The notes under the pieces: model-generated
Told to the model about the DNA's origin: nothing
What the model saw: the letters and a program-made list of their open reading frames with translations, nothing else
The model's database searches: none
Origin: Serratia liquefaciens
GTDB lineage: Bacteria; Pseudomonadota; Gammaproteobacteria; Enterobacterales; Enterobacteriaceae
Length of the DNA: 64,000 bases
Assembly: GCF_027594825.1 (NCBI RefSeq)
Contig: NZ_CP088930.1
Span: forward strand, 1,240,001 to 1,304,000
Reading direction: 5' to 3'
Translations under genes and position numbers: made by a program
Shown here: positions 9,442 to 17,674 of the stretch, in pieces
Numbering within the stretch: position 1 is the first letter of the stretch
Layout: each line of letters opens with the position of its first letter

Positions 9442-10461
9442 ATGAAAGCATTAACCATTGATAAAAATTCCCATACCGAGTTCGTCGACATCCCTGAGGC
9501 CGTATGCGGTGATAATGATAATGATGTTCTTATCGATGTCCAACGCGTCGGCCTCTGCGGCTCCGATTTAAATACCTACCGTGGGTTTAACCCGCTGGTT
9601 GTATACCCTTGCATCCCCGGCCATGAAATTAGCGGCGAAGTTATCCGCACAGGGTGCAACGTCACGACGGCCAAACCGGGCGATCGCGTGGTGGTCCTGC
9701 CTTGCACAGAATGCGGGGTTTGCAGCAGTTGCCTCGCTGGCAGGCCGAATGCTTGTAAGCACAATCAAACGCTCGGCGTTCAGCGTCAGGGGGGTATGGC
9801 GCAAAGGCTGGCTATTGCGGCCAATAAAATTCTTGTTTGCAATGCCCTGAGCTTTGATGAACTGGCTCTGGTTGAACCTCTGGCCGTTGGGCTGCACGCC
9901 GCCCGTCGCGGCGCCATTCAGGTTGGAGAATGGGTGGCCGTGATAGGTTGCGGTGTCATTGGCCTTGGAGCCATAGCCGCCGCAGCAGCCATGGGTGCAC
10001 GGGTGATCGCCATAGACATAGACGATCGCAAACAGGCCGTGGCTCTGGCCTGCGGCGCTTGCTCATTCATCAATGGGGAAAAGGTCGACCTCGCCAACGA
10101 GCTGGGCAAGATCGACGAAGGCCGTGGCCCGGCATTGGTCATTGAGGCCGCCGGGCAAACATCTTCCATCGAGCAATCTCTCGAACTGGTCGCCTTTTCT
10201 GGCCGCATTGTTTACGTCGGCTACGCAAAAAAACCGGTTAACTACAACAGCGCGCTTTTTTTGCTGAAAGAGGTGGATATCCGCGGCTCACGAAACGCCA
10301 CGGTGGCAGATTTTCGCGCCGTACTGGCCTTGATGGAACAGCAGCGCTACCCCCTGCATTCAATTATCACCACTCATTACCCGCTCGAACAGGCAGGTGA
10401 AGCCTTTATGACGTGGGCAGCCGATCCTGGTGCCGTGACCAAAATACTTATCGCCTTTTAA
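9442..10461 (+). CDS. Zinc-dependent alcohol dehydrogenase (MDR family), sugar-acid type
   Basis: NAD(P)-dependent medium-chain dehydrogenase of 339 residues, similar in layout to the LgoD, sorbitol and threonine dehydrogenase groups. Catalytic zinc ligands are Cys39 (GLCGSD) and His61-Glu62 (GHE). The structural zinc cluster is Cys91, Cys94, Cys97 and Cys105. The Rossmann motif GCGVIGLGAI lies near residue 170. AGGAA lies ahead of the ATG, which starts two bases after the MFS stop. It probably oxidises a hydroxyl of the imported acid. Together with the following SDR it could invert a stereocentre by oxidation and re-reduction, which is my inference from neighbours only. Confidence 0.9.
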   Translation: MKALTIDKNSHTEFVDIPEAVCGDNDNDVLIDVQRVGLCGSDLNTYRGFNPLVVYPCIPGHEISGEVIRTGCNVTTAKPGDRVVVLPCTECGVCSSCLAGRPNACKHNQTLGVQRQGGMAQRLAIAANKILVCNALSFDELALVEPLAVGLHAARRGAIQVGEWVAVIGCGVIGLGAIAAAAAMGARVIAIDIDDRKQAVALACGACSFINGEKVDLANELGKIDEGRGPALVIEAAGQTSSIEQSLELVAFSGRIVYVGYAKKPVNYNSALFLLKEVDIRGSRNATVADFRAVLALMEQQRYPLHSIITTHYPLEQAGEAFMTWAADPGAVTKILIAF

Positions 10462-10481
10462 ACCGCAATCAATCAGAGATT

Positions 10482-11249
10482 ATGACTATGTTAAAAAATG
10501 CATTTTCACTCGAAGGTAAAACGGCATTAATTACTGGCGCGGCCAGCGGCCTGGGTTACGCAATGGCCGAATGCATGGTGGCCAGCGGCGCAAAAGTCAT
10601 CATTGCCGACCTCAATGGCCCACTCGCTCAGCAGGCCGCAGAAAACCTCGGTCCTCAGGCAACCTACAGTCAATTTAACGTCAGTGAAACCGCCAAAACC
10701 CAGGCATGGGTCAATGGATTGCTCGAGCAGGTTGGGCAAATCGACATCCTGGTCAACAACGCGGGCAACCATTGCAAAAAGCCCATCGAGGAGATGAGCG
10801 TTGAGGATTTTGAATCCGTTCTTGATATTCACGTTGTCGCAGCGTTTGCCTTGACCAAAGCGTTAGTCCCACACATGAAGCGGCATGGCAATGCCAGCGT
10901 TTTGTTTACCGCCTCCATGACGTCATTTCTTGGGCAGCCCTATGTCGCCGGCTATGCGGCGGCGAAATCGGCCTACCTGGGGCTTATCCGGGCGCTGACC
11001 ACCGAACTGGCTGGGGCAGGAATACGAGTCAACGGCATCGCCCCGGGCTGGATCGACACGCCCATGCTGCGCAAAGCCATCGAAGGAGATGATGAACGCC
11101 GAAATAAAATTCTCGGACGAACCCCGATGAAGAAATTCGGCAAGCCAGAAGACATTGGCTGGGCCGCCACTTATTTGGCTTCAGAAGCAGCCGCCTTTAT
11201 CAGCGGTCAGGTTCTGGTAGTTGATGGTGGCGCGCTGATTGGTTTCTGA
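10482..11249 (+). CDS. SDR-family oxidoreductase
   Basis: Classical short-chain dehydrogenase of 255 residues. The cofactor motif is TGAASGLG (residues 18-25), with NNAG near residue 90 and the catalytic Tyr158 and Lys162 (YAAAK) preceded by the Ser of the TASMTS segment. The C-terminus VDGGALIGF is typical. The fold matches gluconate/5-ketogluconate-type reductases but not closely enough to name a substrate. Starts at 10482 (MTMLKNAF) and 10488 (MLKNAF) are both possible; the ribosome site is weak and better spaced for the second. It lies 20 bases after the zinc dehydrogenase and is presumably co-transcribed. Confidence 0.9.
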   Translation: MTMLKNAFSLEGKTALITGAASGLGYAMAECMVASGAKVIIADLNGPLAQQAAENLGPQATYSQFNVSETAKTQAWVNGLLEQVGQIDILVNNAGNHCKKPIEEMSVEDFESVLDIHVVAAFALTKALVPHMKRHGNASVLFTASMTSFLGQPYVAGYAAAKSAYLGLIRALTTELAGAGIRVNGIAPGWIDTPMLRKAIEGDDERRNKILGRTPMKKFGKPEDIGWAATYLASEAAAFISGQVLVVDGGALIGF

Positions 11250-11322
11250 TTGATTCGCCAGTGCTATTACTGGGTGATAGCACTGAAAATCCAGTCTAAA
11301 TAATAAGATCGGGAAGGCTATT

Positions 11323-11649
11323 ATGGAGCAAGTCGCATACAAGATTAATGACGTTGATAATGTCGCAACGGCGCTAACCCCCATTCAAACGGGCGAAGTC
11401 TCGGTTCGCGGCTGTGGAAATGACAGCATCATTGCCAATGAGAATATTAATATCGGCCATAAAATCGCGTTATGCCCCATTTCCATGGGCGATCCCATCA
11501 TTAAATACGGCATCAACATAGGCCGTGCGACCCAAGCGATCAAAACGGGCGATTGGGTTCACCTGCACGTTATGCATAGCAATTATGACGAACGCTCATC
11601 CCATCTGGATCTCGTGACTGGCGCCCCTAAGGATGTCAAATATGAATAA
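11323..11649 (+). CDS. UxaA-family dehydratase small subunit (SAF domain)
   Basis: Stand-alone 108-residue SAF domain matching the N-terminal part of altronate dehydratase UxaA ([39 protein letters not shown]). The domain normally sits at the head of a single about 500-residue chain. Here it is a separate gene overlapping the large-subunit gene by 8 bases, which suggests equimolar, coupled synthesis of a two-part enzyme. GGAAGG lies before the ATG. (2R)-sulfolactate sulfo-lyase (SuyA/SuyB) has the same split design, but no sulfite-handling genes are present here, so a sugar-acid dehydratase is the better guess. Confidence 0.88.
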   Translation: MEQVAYKINDVDNVATALTPIQTGEVSVRGCGNDSIIANENINIGHKIALCPISMGDPIIKYGINIGRATQAIKTGDWVHLHVMHSNYDERSSHLDLVTGAPKDVKYE

Positions 11650-12871
11650 GTTAGAAAGCCTGAAATCGGTGACGTGGTCAGGTTACCTGCGCCAGAACGG
11701 CACCAAGGGGATCCGCAATAAAATATTGGTTATTTACACCGTGGAATGCGCCCATTTTGTGGCCGATAAAATAGCCGAAAAAGTGAATGACGCCGAAGTT
11801 GAAGCCGTTGGGTTTTCCGGTTGTACTGACAATGAGTACGCCGTAAGAATGCTGATCTCATTAATTCGCCATCCTAATGTAGGCGGTGTCCTTGCCGTAG
11901 GATTAGGGTGTGAGTACATCCAGCCAGAGTGGCTCAGCAATATCGCAAAAGAAGAAGGCAAGCCGACGGCCTGGTTCTATATTCAGCAAACCGGCGGCAC
12001 AAAAGGCAGTGTGGAGTTAGGCGTTGAGCATGTCAGGAGAATGCAGGAAGAATTAACACGCACCAGCCGAGTGCCCATGGGCTTTGCTGACTTAATTATC
12101 GGCAGCGAGTGTGGGGGCAGCGACTATACCAGCGGGCTGGCGGGCAATGTGGCGGTGGGCAACTTTTTTGACTGGTTGGTCGATGCGGGCGGCACGGCAA
12201 TTTTTGAAGAGATCGTGGAAGCCATAGGCTTGATTGATATTTTGTCCCAGCGAGCCGCAACCGAAAGCGCTAAGGATGAAATCGTTGCCACCTACAATAA
12301 GGCGCTCGATTACTGTAAATCGGTTAGGCAATACTCGGTCAGTCCGGGAAACTTTGCCGGAGGATTATCCACAATCGAAGAAAAAAGCATGGGTGCCGTA
12401 ATAAAGAGCGGCTCTCGCTCCATTCAAGGGGTGCTTAAAGTCAGCGGTAGTCCCCAGCGAAAAGGCCTGTGGTTACTTGATAGCACGCCAGATCCCCACT
12501 GGATGCAATTTGGCATCACTAACCCTAATGATAATGAAGGGCTGATGGATCTTATCTCCTGCGGTAGCCATATTATATTTTTTGTCACCGGTCGCGGCAG
12601 CGTAGTGGGATCCGTGGTTGCCCCAGTAATAAAAATCACCGGCAACAGCCAAACGTTTGAAAACATGATTGATGATATGGATGTGGATGCCGGCCGGCTG
12701 TTAAGCGGGGCAATATCGCAACAAGAGCTTTCCCTGGAAATCGCGCAATTGATGGTGGCGATTGCTGCCGGGCAACAAAGCAAAAGTGAGGAACAAGGTC
12801 ATAAAGAATATTTTATTCCTTATAAATATCAAAGCAAAGAGGTGCTGATCCCCACCCGCTGCGAAAGCTAG
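11642..12871 (+). CDS. UxaA-family dehydratase large subunit
   Basis: 409-residue catalytic half of an altronate/galactarate-dehydratase-type enzyme, expected to remove water from a sugar acid to give a 2-keto-3-deoxy acid with an iron centre. Conserved segments are [13 protein letters not shown] near the start, FSGCTDN, GLGCE, and [16 protein letters not shown] (about residue 160). The start at 11642 has AAGGA eight bases upstream; an in-frame ATG at 11633 overlaps that site and is less likely. It follows the SAF subunit with an 8-base overlap. It is the last gene of the operon, and its 2-keto-3-deoxy product would be a natural substrate for the RraA-family protein encoded first. Confidence 0.88.
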   Translation: MNKLESLKSVTWSGYLRQNGTKGIRNKILVIYTVECAHFVADKIAEKVNDAEVEAVGFSGCTDNEYAVRMLISLIRHPNVGGVLAVGLGCEYIQPEWLSNIAKEEGKPTAWFYIQQTGGTKGSVELGVEHVRRMQEELTRTSRVPMGFADLIIGSECGGSDYTSGLAGNVAVGNFFDWLVDAGGTAIFEEIVEAIGLIDILSQRAATESAKDEIVATYNKALDYCKSVRQYSVSPGNFAGGLSTIEEKSMGAVIKSGSRSIQGVLKVSGSPQRKGLWLLDSTPDPHWMQFGITNPNDNEGLMDLISCGSHIIFFVTGRGSVVGSVVAPVIKITGNSQTFENMIDDMDVDAGRLLSGAISQQELSLEIAQLMVAIAAGQQSKSEEQGHKEYFIPYKYQSKEVLIPTRCES

Positions 12872-13320
12872 CCGTATCAACCGCCGTCAGTCGATGCCTA
12901 AAAATGATCAATTTGCGGGAGTGAAGTCGGCACGAAAGCTCCCGTAAACCTCTTGCGGCGCAAATGCTCTCTTGCGAAGGCAAGGGCTGGAATCCTCAAT
13001 CTCTTGCCTGGTATCTATTCTCCCCACATCTCACGGACGAGAAACCGTGGTTAACCGCAGCCCTCGTTGTCGCTAGAATAGCTACGGGAAACACGCTGAT
13101 GGGCATTGGGCAAAAGATTGCGCCAGCCCAGTGTTCTTCTTGTTTATGTATTTTTAGAACTTTGATGGCTAACAATATGCCGTTTTTTTCTAACGTTTAA
13201 TAAAGCGGCAAACGATCACGTTTTTCTGATTATAGGGAAAATCTTATCCCGCTTATTGACAAGCTTGTCGCGCCAGTCACAGCGCGCACTGCGAAAGACA
13301 AGTCACATTTCACCCCCAAG
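12872..13320. other. Intergenic region between the island and nrdA
   Basis: No convincing gene. A hairpin at 12912-12948 (TTTGCGGGAG / CTCCCGTAAA, one G-T pair, 17-base loop) may end the upstream operon, but it lacks a T-run. A 78-codon frame at 12964-13200 has no family resemblance and no good ribosome site, so I do not call it. The rest is featureless up to the nrdA control region. Confidence 0.5.
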
Positions 13321-13329
13321 TTATCCACA
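13321..13329 (+). promoter_or_regulatory. DnaA box upstream of nrdA
   Basis: TTATCCACA is a perfect DnaA box, 152 bases before the nrdA start. DnaA boxes are an established part of the E. coli nrdAB control region, linking dNTP synthesis to replication initiation. Confidence 0.7.
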
Positions 13330-13399
13330 AATTAGGCCACTTTTGTTCACTTGCAAACGCCCTGTTTTCTCACTATCTTGTTACCTCACCGACATACAC

Positions 13400-13415
13400 C
13401 CCCTATATATAGTGT
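13400..13415 (+). promoter_or_regulatory. NrdR box upstream of nrdA
   Basis: CCCCTATATATAGTGT agrees with the NrdR consensus (acaCwAtATaTwGtgt) at the last 13 of 16 positions. NrdR boxes come in pairs about 31 bases apart; the expected partner near 13369 (CACTATCTTG) is only a poor match. The box probably overlaps the nrdA promoter. Confidence 0.6.
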
Positions 13416-13480
13416 TTACATACTGAGCAGAGCTACTACACTTCTGCTTAGGGGCACCATACGGACAGGTAAAACACCAC

Positions 13481-15769
13481 ATGAACCAAAGTCTGCTTGT
13501 TACTAAACGCGATGGGCGTAAAGAGCGCATCAACCTCGACAAAATCCACCGTGTCATCGATTGGGCTGCGGAAGGGTTAAACAACGTCTCCGTTTCTCAA
13601 GTAGAGTTGCGTTCCCATATTCAGTTTTATGACGGCATCAAAACCGCTGATATCCATGAAACCATTATCAAAGCAGCAGCCGATCTGATCTCGCGCGACG
13701 CGCCGGACTACCAGTATCTGGCCGCGCGCCTGGCCATCTTCCATCTGCGCAAAAAAGCTTACGGTCAGTTCGAGCCGCCAAAGCTGCTCGCTCACGTGAC
13801 GCGCATGGTAGAAATGGGCAAGTACGATAAGCATCTGCTGGAAGACTACAGCACTGAAGAGTTCGAGCAGATGGACTCCTTTATCGATCACTGGCGTGAT
13901 ATGAACTTCTCCTACGCGGCCGTTAAGCAGCTGGAAGGGAAGTATCTGGTGCAGAACCGCGTCAGCGGCGAGATCTACGAGAGCGCGCAGTTCTTGTATA
14001 TCCTGGTGGCCGCGTGCCTGTTCTCCAACTACCCGCGCGAGACCCGTCTGGACTACATTAAACGTTTCTACGACGCGATCTCCACCTTCAAAATCTCACT
14101 GCCTACGCCAATCATGTCCGGCGTGCGCACTCCTACCCGCCAGTTCAGCTCTTGCGTGCTGATCGAGTGCGGCGACAGCCTGGATTCCATCAACGCCACT
14201 TCCAGCGCCATTGTGAAATACGTTTCGCAACGCGCCGGCATCGGTATCAACGCCGGTCGCATCCGTGCGCTGGGCAGCCCGATCCGCGGCGGTGAAGCCT
14301 TCCATACTGGCTGTATCCCGTTCTACAAACACTTCCAGACCGCGGTGAAGTCCTGTTCTCAGGGCGGCGTGCGTGGAGGTGCAGCGACGCTGTTCTACCC
14401 GATGTGGCATCTGGAAGTTGAAAGCCTGCTGGTACTGAAAAACAACCGTGGCGTTGAAGGCAACCGCGTGCGCCACATGGACTACGGCGTGCAGCTGAAC
14501 CGCCTGATGTACCAGCGCCTGATCAAAGGCCAGGACATCACCCTGTTCAGCCCATCGGACGTTCCCGGCCTGTATGACGCGTTCTTCGCCAACCAGGACG
14601 AATTCGAACGTCTGTATACCCAGTACGAGCAAGACGACAGCATCCGTCAGAAGCGCGTAAAAGCGGTCGAACTGTTCTCGCTGATGATGCAGGAACGCGC
14701 CTCTACCGGCCGTATCTACATCCAGAACGTTGACCACTGCAACACCCACAGCCCGTTTGATCCGCAGATCGCGCCAGTGCGCCAGTCCAACCTGTGTCTG
14801 GAAATCGCCCTGCCGACCAAACCGCTGGATGACGTCAACGACGAAAACGGCGAAATTGCCCTGTGTACGCTGTCCGCCTTTAACCTGGGCGCCATCGAAA
14901 GCCTGGACGATTTGGAAGAGCTGGCCACCCTGGCAGTGCGCGCATTGGACGCCCTGCTGGACTACCAGGACTACCCAATCAAAGCCGCACACCGTGGCGC
15001 CATGGGCCGTCGCACCCTGGGTATCGGCGTGATTAACTACGCTTACTATCTGGCGAAGAACGGCGTGCGTTATTCCGATGGCAGCGCCAACAACCTGACC
15101 CACAAGACATTCGAAGCTATCCAGTATTACCTGCTGAAGGCCTCGAACCGTCTGGCTCAGGAACAAGGGGCTTGCCCGTGGTTCAATGAAACCACCTATT
15201 CGCAGGGGATCCTGCCGATCGACACCTACAAGAAAGATCTGGATGTCATCTGCCAAGAGCCGCTGCACTACGACTGGGAAACTCTGCGTAAAGAGATCAA
15301 GGAAACCGGTCTGCGCAACTCGACCCTGTCGGCGCTGATGCCTTCGGAAACCTCTTCGCAGATTTCCAACGCCACCAACGGCATTGAGCCACCACGTGGT
15401 CACATCAGCATCAAAGCGTCGAAAGACGGCATTCTGCGCCAGGTGGTGCCGGAGTACGAACGTCTGAAAAACGACTACGAGCTGCTGTGGGAAATGCCGA
15501 ACAACGACGGCTACCTGCAACTGGTCGGCCTGATGCAGAAGTTTATCGACCAGTCGATCTCTGCCAACACCAACTATGACCCAACCCGTTTCCCGGGCGG
15601 CAAGGTGCCAATGAAGCAGCTGTTGAAAGACCTGCTCACCACCTACAAGTTTGGTGTCAAGACGCTGTACTATCAGAACACCCGCGACGGCGCGGAAGAC
15701 GTCCAGGAAGATTTGTTGCCGGCCAAGGGCGGCGATGATGACTGCGAAAGCGGCGCCTGCAAGATCTAA
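13481..15769 (+). CDS. nrdA: Class Ia ribonucleotide reductase, alpha subunit
   Basis: Large subunit that reduces ribonucleoside diphosphates to deoxy forms using the radical supplied by NrdB. It has 762 residues (E. coli 761). The N-terminal ATP-cone (about 1-95) is the allosteric activity site. Catalytic cysteines are in FSSCVLIECGDS (Cys225 region) and SNLCLEIALP (Cys439 and Glu441 region), with a partner Cys in IALCTLSAFNLG. The C-terminus CESGACKI is the redox shuttle pair. The start at MNQSLLVTKRDGR matches E. coli. The operon continues into nrdB and yfaE. Confidence 0.99.
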   Translation: MNQSLLVTKRDGRKERINLDKIHRVIDWAAEGLNNVSVSQVELRSHIQFYDGIKTADIHETIIKAAADLISRDAPDYQYLAARLAIFHLRKKAYGQFEPPKLLAHVTRMVEMGKYDKHLLEDYSTEEFEQMDSFIDHWRDMNFSYAAVKQLEGKYLVQNRVSGEIYESAQFLYILVAACLFSNYPRETRLDYIKRFYDAISTFKISLPTPIMSGVRTPTRQFSSCVLIECGDSLDSINATSSAIVKYVSQRAGIGINAGRIRALGSPIRGGEAFHTGCIPFYKHFQTAVKSCSQGGVRGGAATLFYPMWHLEVESLLVLKNNRGVEGNRVRHMDYGVQLNRLMYQRLIKGQDITLFSPSDVPGLYDAFFANQDEFERLYTQYEQDDSIRQKRVKAVELFSLMMQERASTGRIYIQNVDHCNTHSPFDPQIAPVRQSNLCLEIALPTKPLDDVNDENGEIALCTLSAFNLGAIESLDDLEELATLAVRALDALLDYQDYPIKAAHRGAMGRRTLGIGVINYAYYLAKNGVRYSDGSANNLTHKTFEAIQYYLLKASNRLAQEQGACPWFNETTYSQGILPIDTYKKDLDVICQEPLHYDWETLRKEIKETGLRNSTLSALMPSETSSQISNATNGIEPPRGHISIKASKDGILRQVVPEYERLKNDYELLWEMPNNDGYLQLVGLMQKFIDQSISANTNYDPTRFPGGKVPMKQLLKDLLTTYKFGVKTLYYQNTRDGAEDVQEDLLPAKGGDDDCESGACKI

Positions 15770-15782
15770 AGTTTGAAACAGC

Positions 15783-15803
15783 GGGCCGGAACTCTTCCGG
15801 CCC
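15783..15803 (+). other. Intercistronic hairpin between nrdA and nrdB
   Basis: GGGCCGGAA, three-base loop, TTCCGGCCC: a perfect 9-bp stem in the 68-base gap. There is no T-run after it, so mRNA stabilisation or partial attenuation that sets the alpha/beta ratio is more likely than full termination. Confidence 0.6.
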
Positions 15804-15837
15804 CTTCATTTAGCCACGATACGATGGACTCAGGCTT

Positions 15838-16968
15838 ATGGCTTACACCACATTTTCTCAGAATAAAAACAACCAGTTGCTGGAACCAATGTTCTTCGGC
15901 CAGTCGGTTAACGTTGCGCGCTTCGATCAGCAAAAACATGAAATTTTCGAAAAACTGATTGAGAAACAACTGTCCTTCTTCTGGCGCCCGGAAGAGGTTG
16001 ACGTTTCCCGCGATCGTATCGACTATCAGGCGTTGCCGGAGCATGAAAAACACATTTTCATCAGCAACCTGAAATACCAGACGCTGCTGGATTCGATCCA
16101 GGGGCGCAGCCCGAACGTGGCGCTGCTGCCGCTGATCTCGATCCCGGAACTGGAAACCTGGGTGGAAACCTGGTCATTCTCCGAGACCATTCACTCACGT
16201 TCTTACACCCACATCATCCGGAATATCGTTAACGATCCGGCAGTGGTGTTTGACGATATCGTTACCAACGAAGAGATCCTCAAGCGCGCGAAAGACATTT
16301 CCGGCTACTACGACGATCTGATCGAAATGACCGGCTACTATCATCTGCTGGGTGAAGGCACGCATCAGGTCAACGGCAACACCGTGACCGTGAGCCTGCG
16401 CGCGCTGAAAAAGCAGCTGTATCTGTGCCTGATGAGCGTTAACGCGCTGGAAGCCATTCGTTTCTACGTCAGCTTCGCCTGTTCGTTTGCCTTCGCGGAA
16501 CGCGAGCTGATGGAAGGCAACGCCAAAATCATCAAGCTGATTGCCCGTGACGAAGCGCTGCACCTGACCGGGACCCAGCACATGCTGAACCTGATGCGCT
16601 CCGGCGCCGATGACCCGGAAATGGCGGAAATCGCCGTTGAGTGTCAGCAGCAGTGCTACGATCTGTTTGTGCTGGCAGCCGAGCAGGAAAAAGAATGGGC
16701 GGAATACCTGTTCCGTGACGGCTCGATGATCGGCCTGAACAAAGACATTCTGTGCCAGTATGTGGAATACATCACCAATATCCGCATGCAGGCAGTGGGC
16801 CTTGGCCTGCCGTTCGCCACCCGCTCTAACCCGATCCCATGGATTAACGCCTGGTTAGTCTCCGACAACGTGCAGGTTGCACCGCAGGAAGTGGAAGTCA
16901 GCTCCTACCTGGTAGGGCAGATCGACTCTGAAGTGCATGCCGACGACCTGAGCGACTTCGAACTCTAA
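15838..16968 (+). CDS. nrdB: Class Ia ribonucleotide reductase, beta subunit
   Basis: Carries the di-iron centre and stable tyrosyl radical that starts catalysis in NrdA. It is 376 residues, equal to E. coli NrdB. Metal-site segments [17 protein letters not shown] (Glu115, His118, Tyr122 in E. coli numbering) and [17 protein letters not shown] (Glu, His) are intact. The C-terminal tail DDLSDFEL is the peptide that docks on NrdA. The start matches the E. coli MAYTTFS. The yfaE start lies three bases after its stop. Confidence 0.99.
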   Translation: MAYTTFSQNKNNQLLEPMFFGQSVNVARFDQQKHEIFEKLIEKQLSFFWRPEEVDVSRDRIDYQALPEHEKHIFISNLKYQTLLDSIQGRSPNVALLPLISIPELETWVETWSFSETIHSRSYTHIIRNIVNDPAVVFDDIVTNEEILKRAKDISGYYDDLIEMTGYYHLLGEGTHQVNGNTVTVSLRALKKQLYLCLMSVNALEAIRFYVSFACSFAFAERELMEGNAKIIKLIARDEALHLTGTQHMLNLMRSGADDPEMAEIAVECQQQCYDLFVLAAEQEKEWAEYLFRDGSMIGLNKDILCQYVEYITNIRMQAVGLGLPFATRSNPIPWINAWLVSDNVQVAPQEVEVSSYLVGQIDSEVHADDLSDFEL

Positions 16969-16971
16969 ACG

Positions 16972-17232
16972 ATGGCATCATCAATCGTGACGCTGCGTAC
17001 CACAGGTGCGCAGCTTGCCTGCCCCAAAAGTGAAAATTGCCTGCTCGACGTGCTCGAATTGCACGACGTCGAGGTAGAGTATCAGTGCCGTTCCGGCTAC
17101 TGCGGCGCCTGCCGCCTGAAGCTGGTGAAAGGTGAAGTGACCTACCGCCAACAGCCATTGGCGTTTATCAACGAGGGCGAGATCCTGCCTTGCTGCTGTG
17201 TGCCGCTGACGGATATCGAGCTGGAAATCTAA
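16972..17232 (+). CDS. yfaE: 2Fe-2S ferredoxin YfaE, cofactor maintenance of NrdB
   Basis: Small plant-type ferredoxin (86 residues) known to keep or restore the di-iron tyrosyl cofactor of NrdB. The cluster ligands are CRSGYCGAC plus a distal Cys in ILPCCCVP. It sits three bases after nrdB, as in E. coli, so the three genes form one operon. Confidence 0.95.
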   Translation: MASSIVTLRTTGAQLACPKSENCLLDVLELHDVEVEYQCRSGYCGACRLKLVKGEVTYRQQPLAFINEGEILPCCCVPLTDIELEI

Positions 17233-17267
17233 AAGGTTGGGTGCCTGAAACCCTGCCTGGAGACCAG

Positions 17268-17289
17268 AAGGCGGGGTTACCCCCGCCCT
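17268..17289 (+). terminator. Hairpin after yfaE
   Basis: GGCGGGG (17270-17276), loop TTAC, CCCCGCC (17281-17287). It is a strong stem, but followed by CTATGATTT rather than a clean T-run. It lies 38 bases after yfaE and six bases beyond the stop of the convergent hok-like gene, so it may serve either. Confidence 0.5.
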
Positions 17290-17294
17290 ATGAT

Positions 17295-17447
17295 TTACCG
17301 CTTCACATCACAAGCCAGCCTGATCAGTATCGTGATACTTTCCTGATAGATTTTCAGCTCACACAGTGAGTCTCTTATCATCCAGATAAATACCAAAATA
17401 GTAATACATACAACGGCTAACGAGTGAAACACATGCTTTAACTGCAT
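17295..17447 (-). CDS. Hok/Gef-family type I toxin (small membrane peptide)
   Basis: A 50-residue peptide starting MQLKHVFHSLAVVC. It has one hydrophobic membrane segment (about residues 6-23) followed by the family signature IWMIRDSLCELKIYQES and a C-terminal LAC segment, very close to HokA (TWMIRDSLCEL, then KQES and LAC). Hok peptides insert in the inner membrane and depolarise it. A strong AAGGAGG lies five bases before the ATG. A promoter-like pair (TTATCG, 17 bases, TACAAT, about 17621 to 17593) would give a leader of about 140 bases, typical of hok mRNAs. The antisense strand carries a sok-like element. No intact mok frame is seen: the upstream ATG gives only MKAPN. Confidence 0.85.
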   Translation of the reverse strand: MQLKHVFHSLAVVCITILVFIWMIRDSLCELKIYQESITILIRLACDVKR

Positions 17448-17449
17448 GC

Positions 17450-17540
17450 TTGCCTCCTTGCTGTGAAGGGGCTACCATAACGGTGTCTAGGCGTTAGGGC
17501 AGCCCCATTCTGATTGATAGTCAGTTTGGGGCTTTCATCT
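17450..17540 (+). ncRNA. Sok-like antisense RNA with its promoter
   Basis: Opposite the hok leader, TTGCCT (17450-17455) and TACCAT (17473-17478) are 17 bases apart, predicting a start near 17485. The transcript would fold into AGCCCCA (17501-17507) paired with TGGGGCT (17527-17533), with an inner CTGA/TCAG stem, followed by TTTC, a terminator-like end near 17536. A predicted RNA of about 50 bases, position and polarity all fit a Sok-type antitoxin. Confidence 0.55.
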
Positions 17541-17674
17541 ATCCGCCTTGCCACACAATGCTCAAGACGAACAGTCTCAAGCACCCGCAGCGATTGTAAC
17601 AGCCTGAACCCAGCGCGATAACCCCTTATAATATTATGATTAATAAGGGATATATCACTGCCATCAAGCCTTCT

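Noticed and set aside
11323..12871. Naming the split UxaA pair as sulfolactate sulfo-lyase SuyAB
   Set aside because: The split architecture is similar, but no sulfolactate dehydrogenases, sulfite exporter or sulfite oxidase genes are near, and the permease and RraA-type neighbours suit a sugar acid.
12964..13200. A 78-codon frame between the island and nrdA
   Set aside because: No recognisable family, no Shine-Dalgarno and no membrane or signal pattern; probably chance.
14096..15520. A 474-codon minus-strand frame opposite nrdA
   Set aside because: Shadow of nrdA with the same biased composition.
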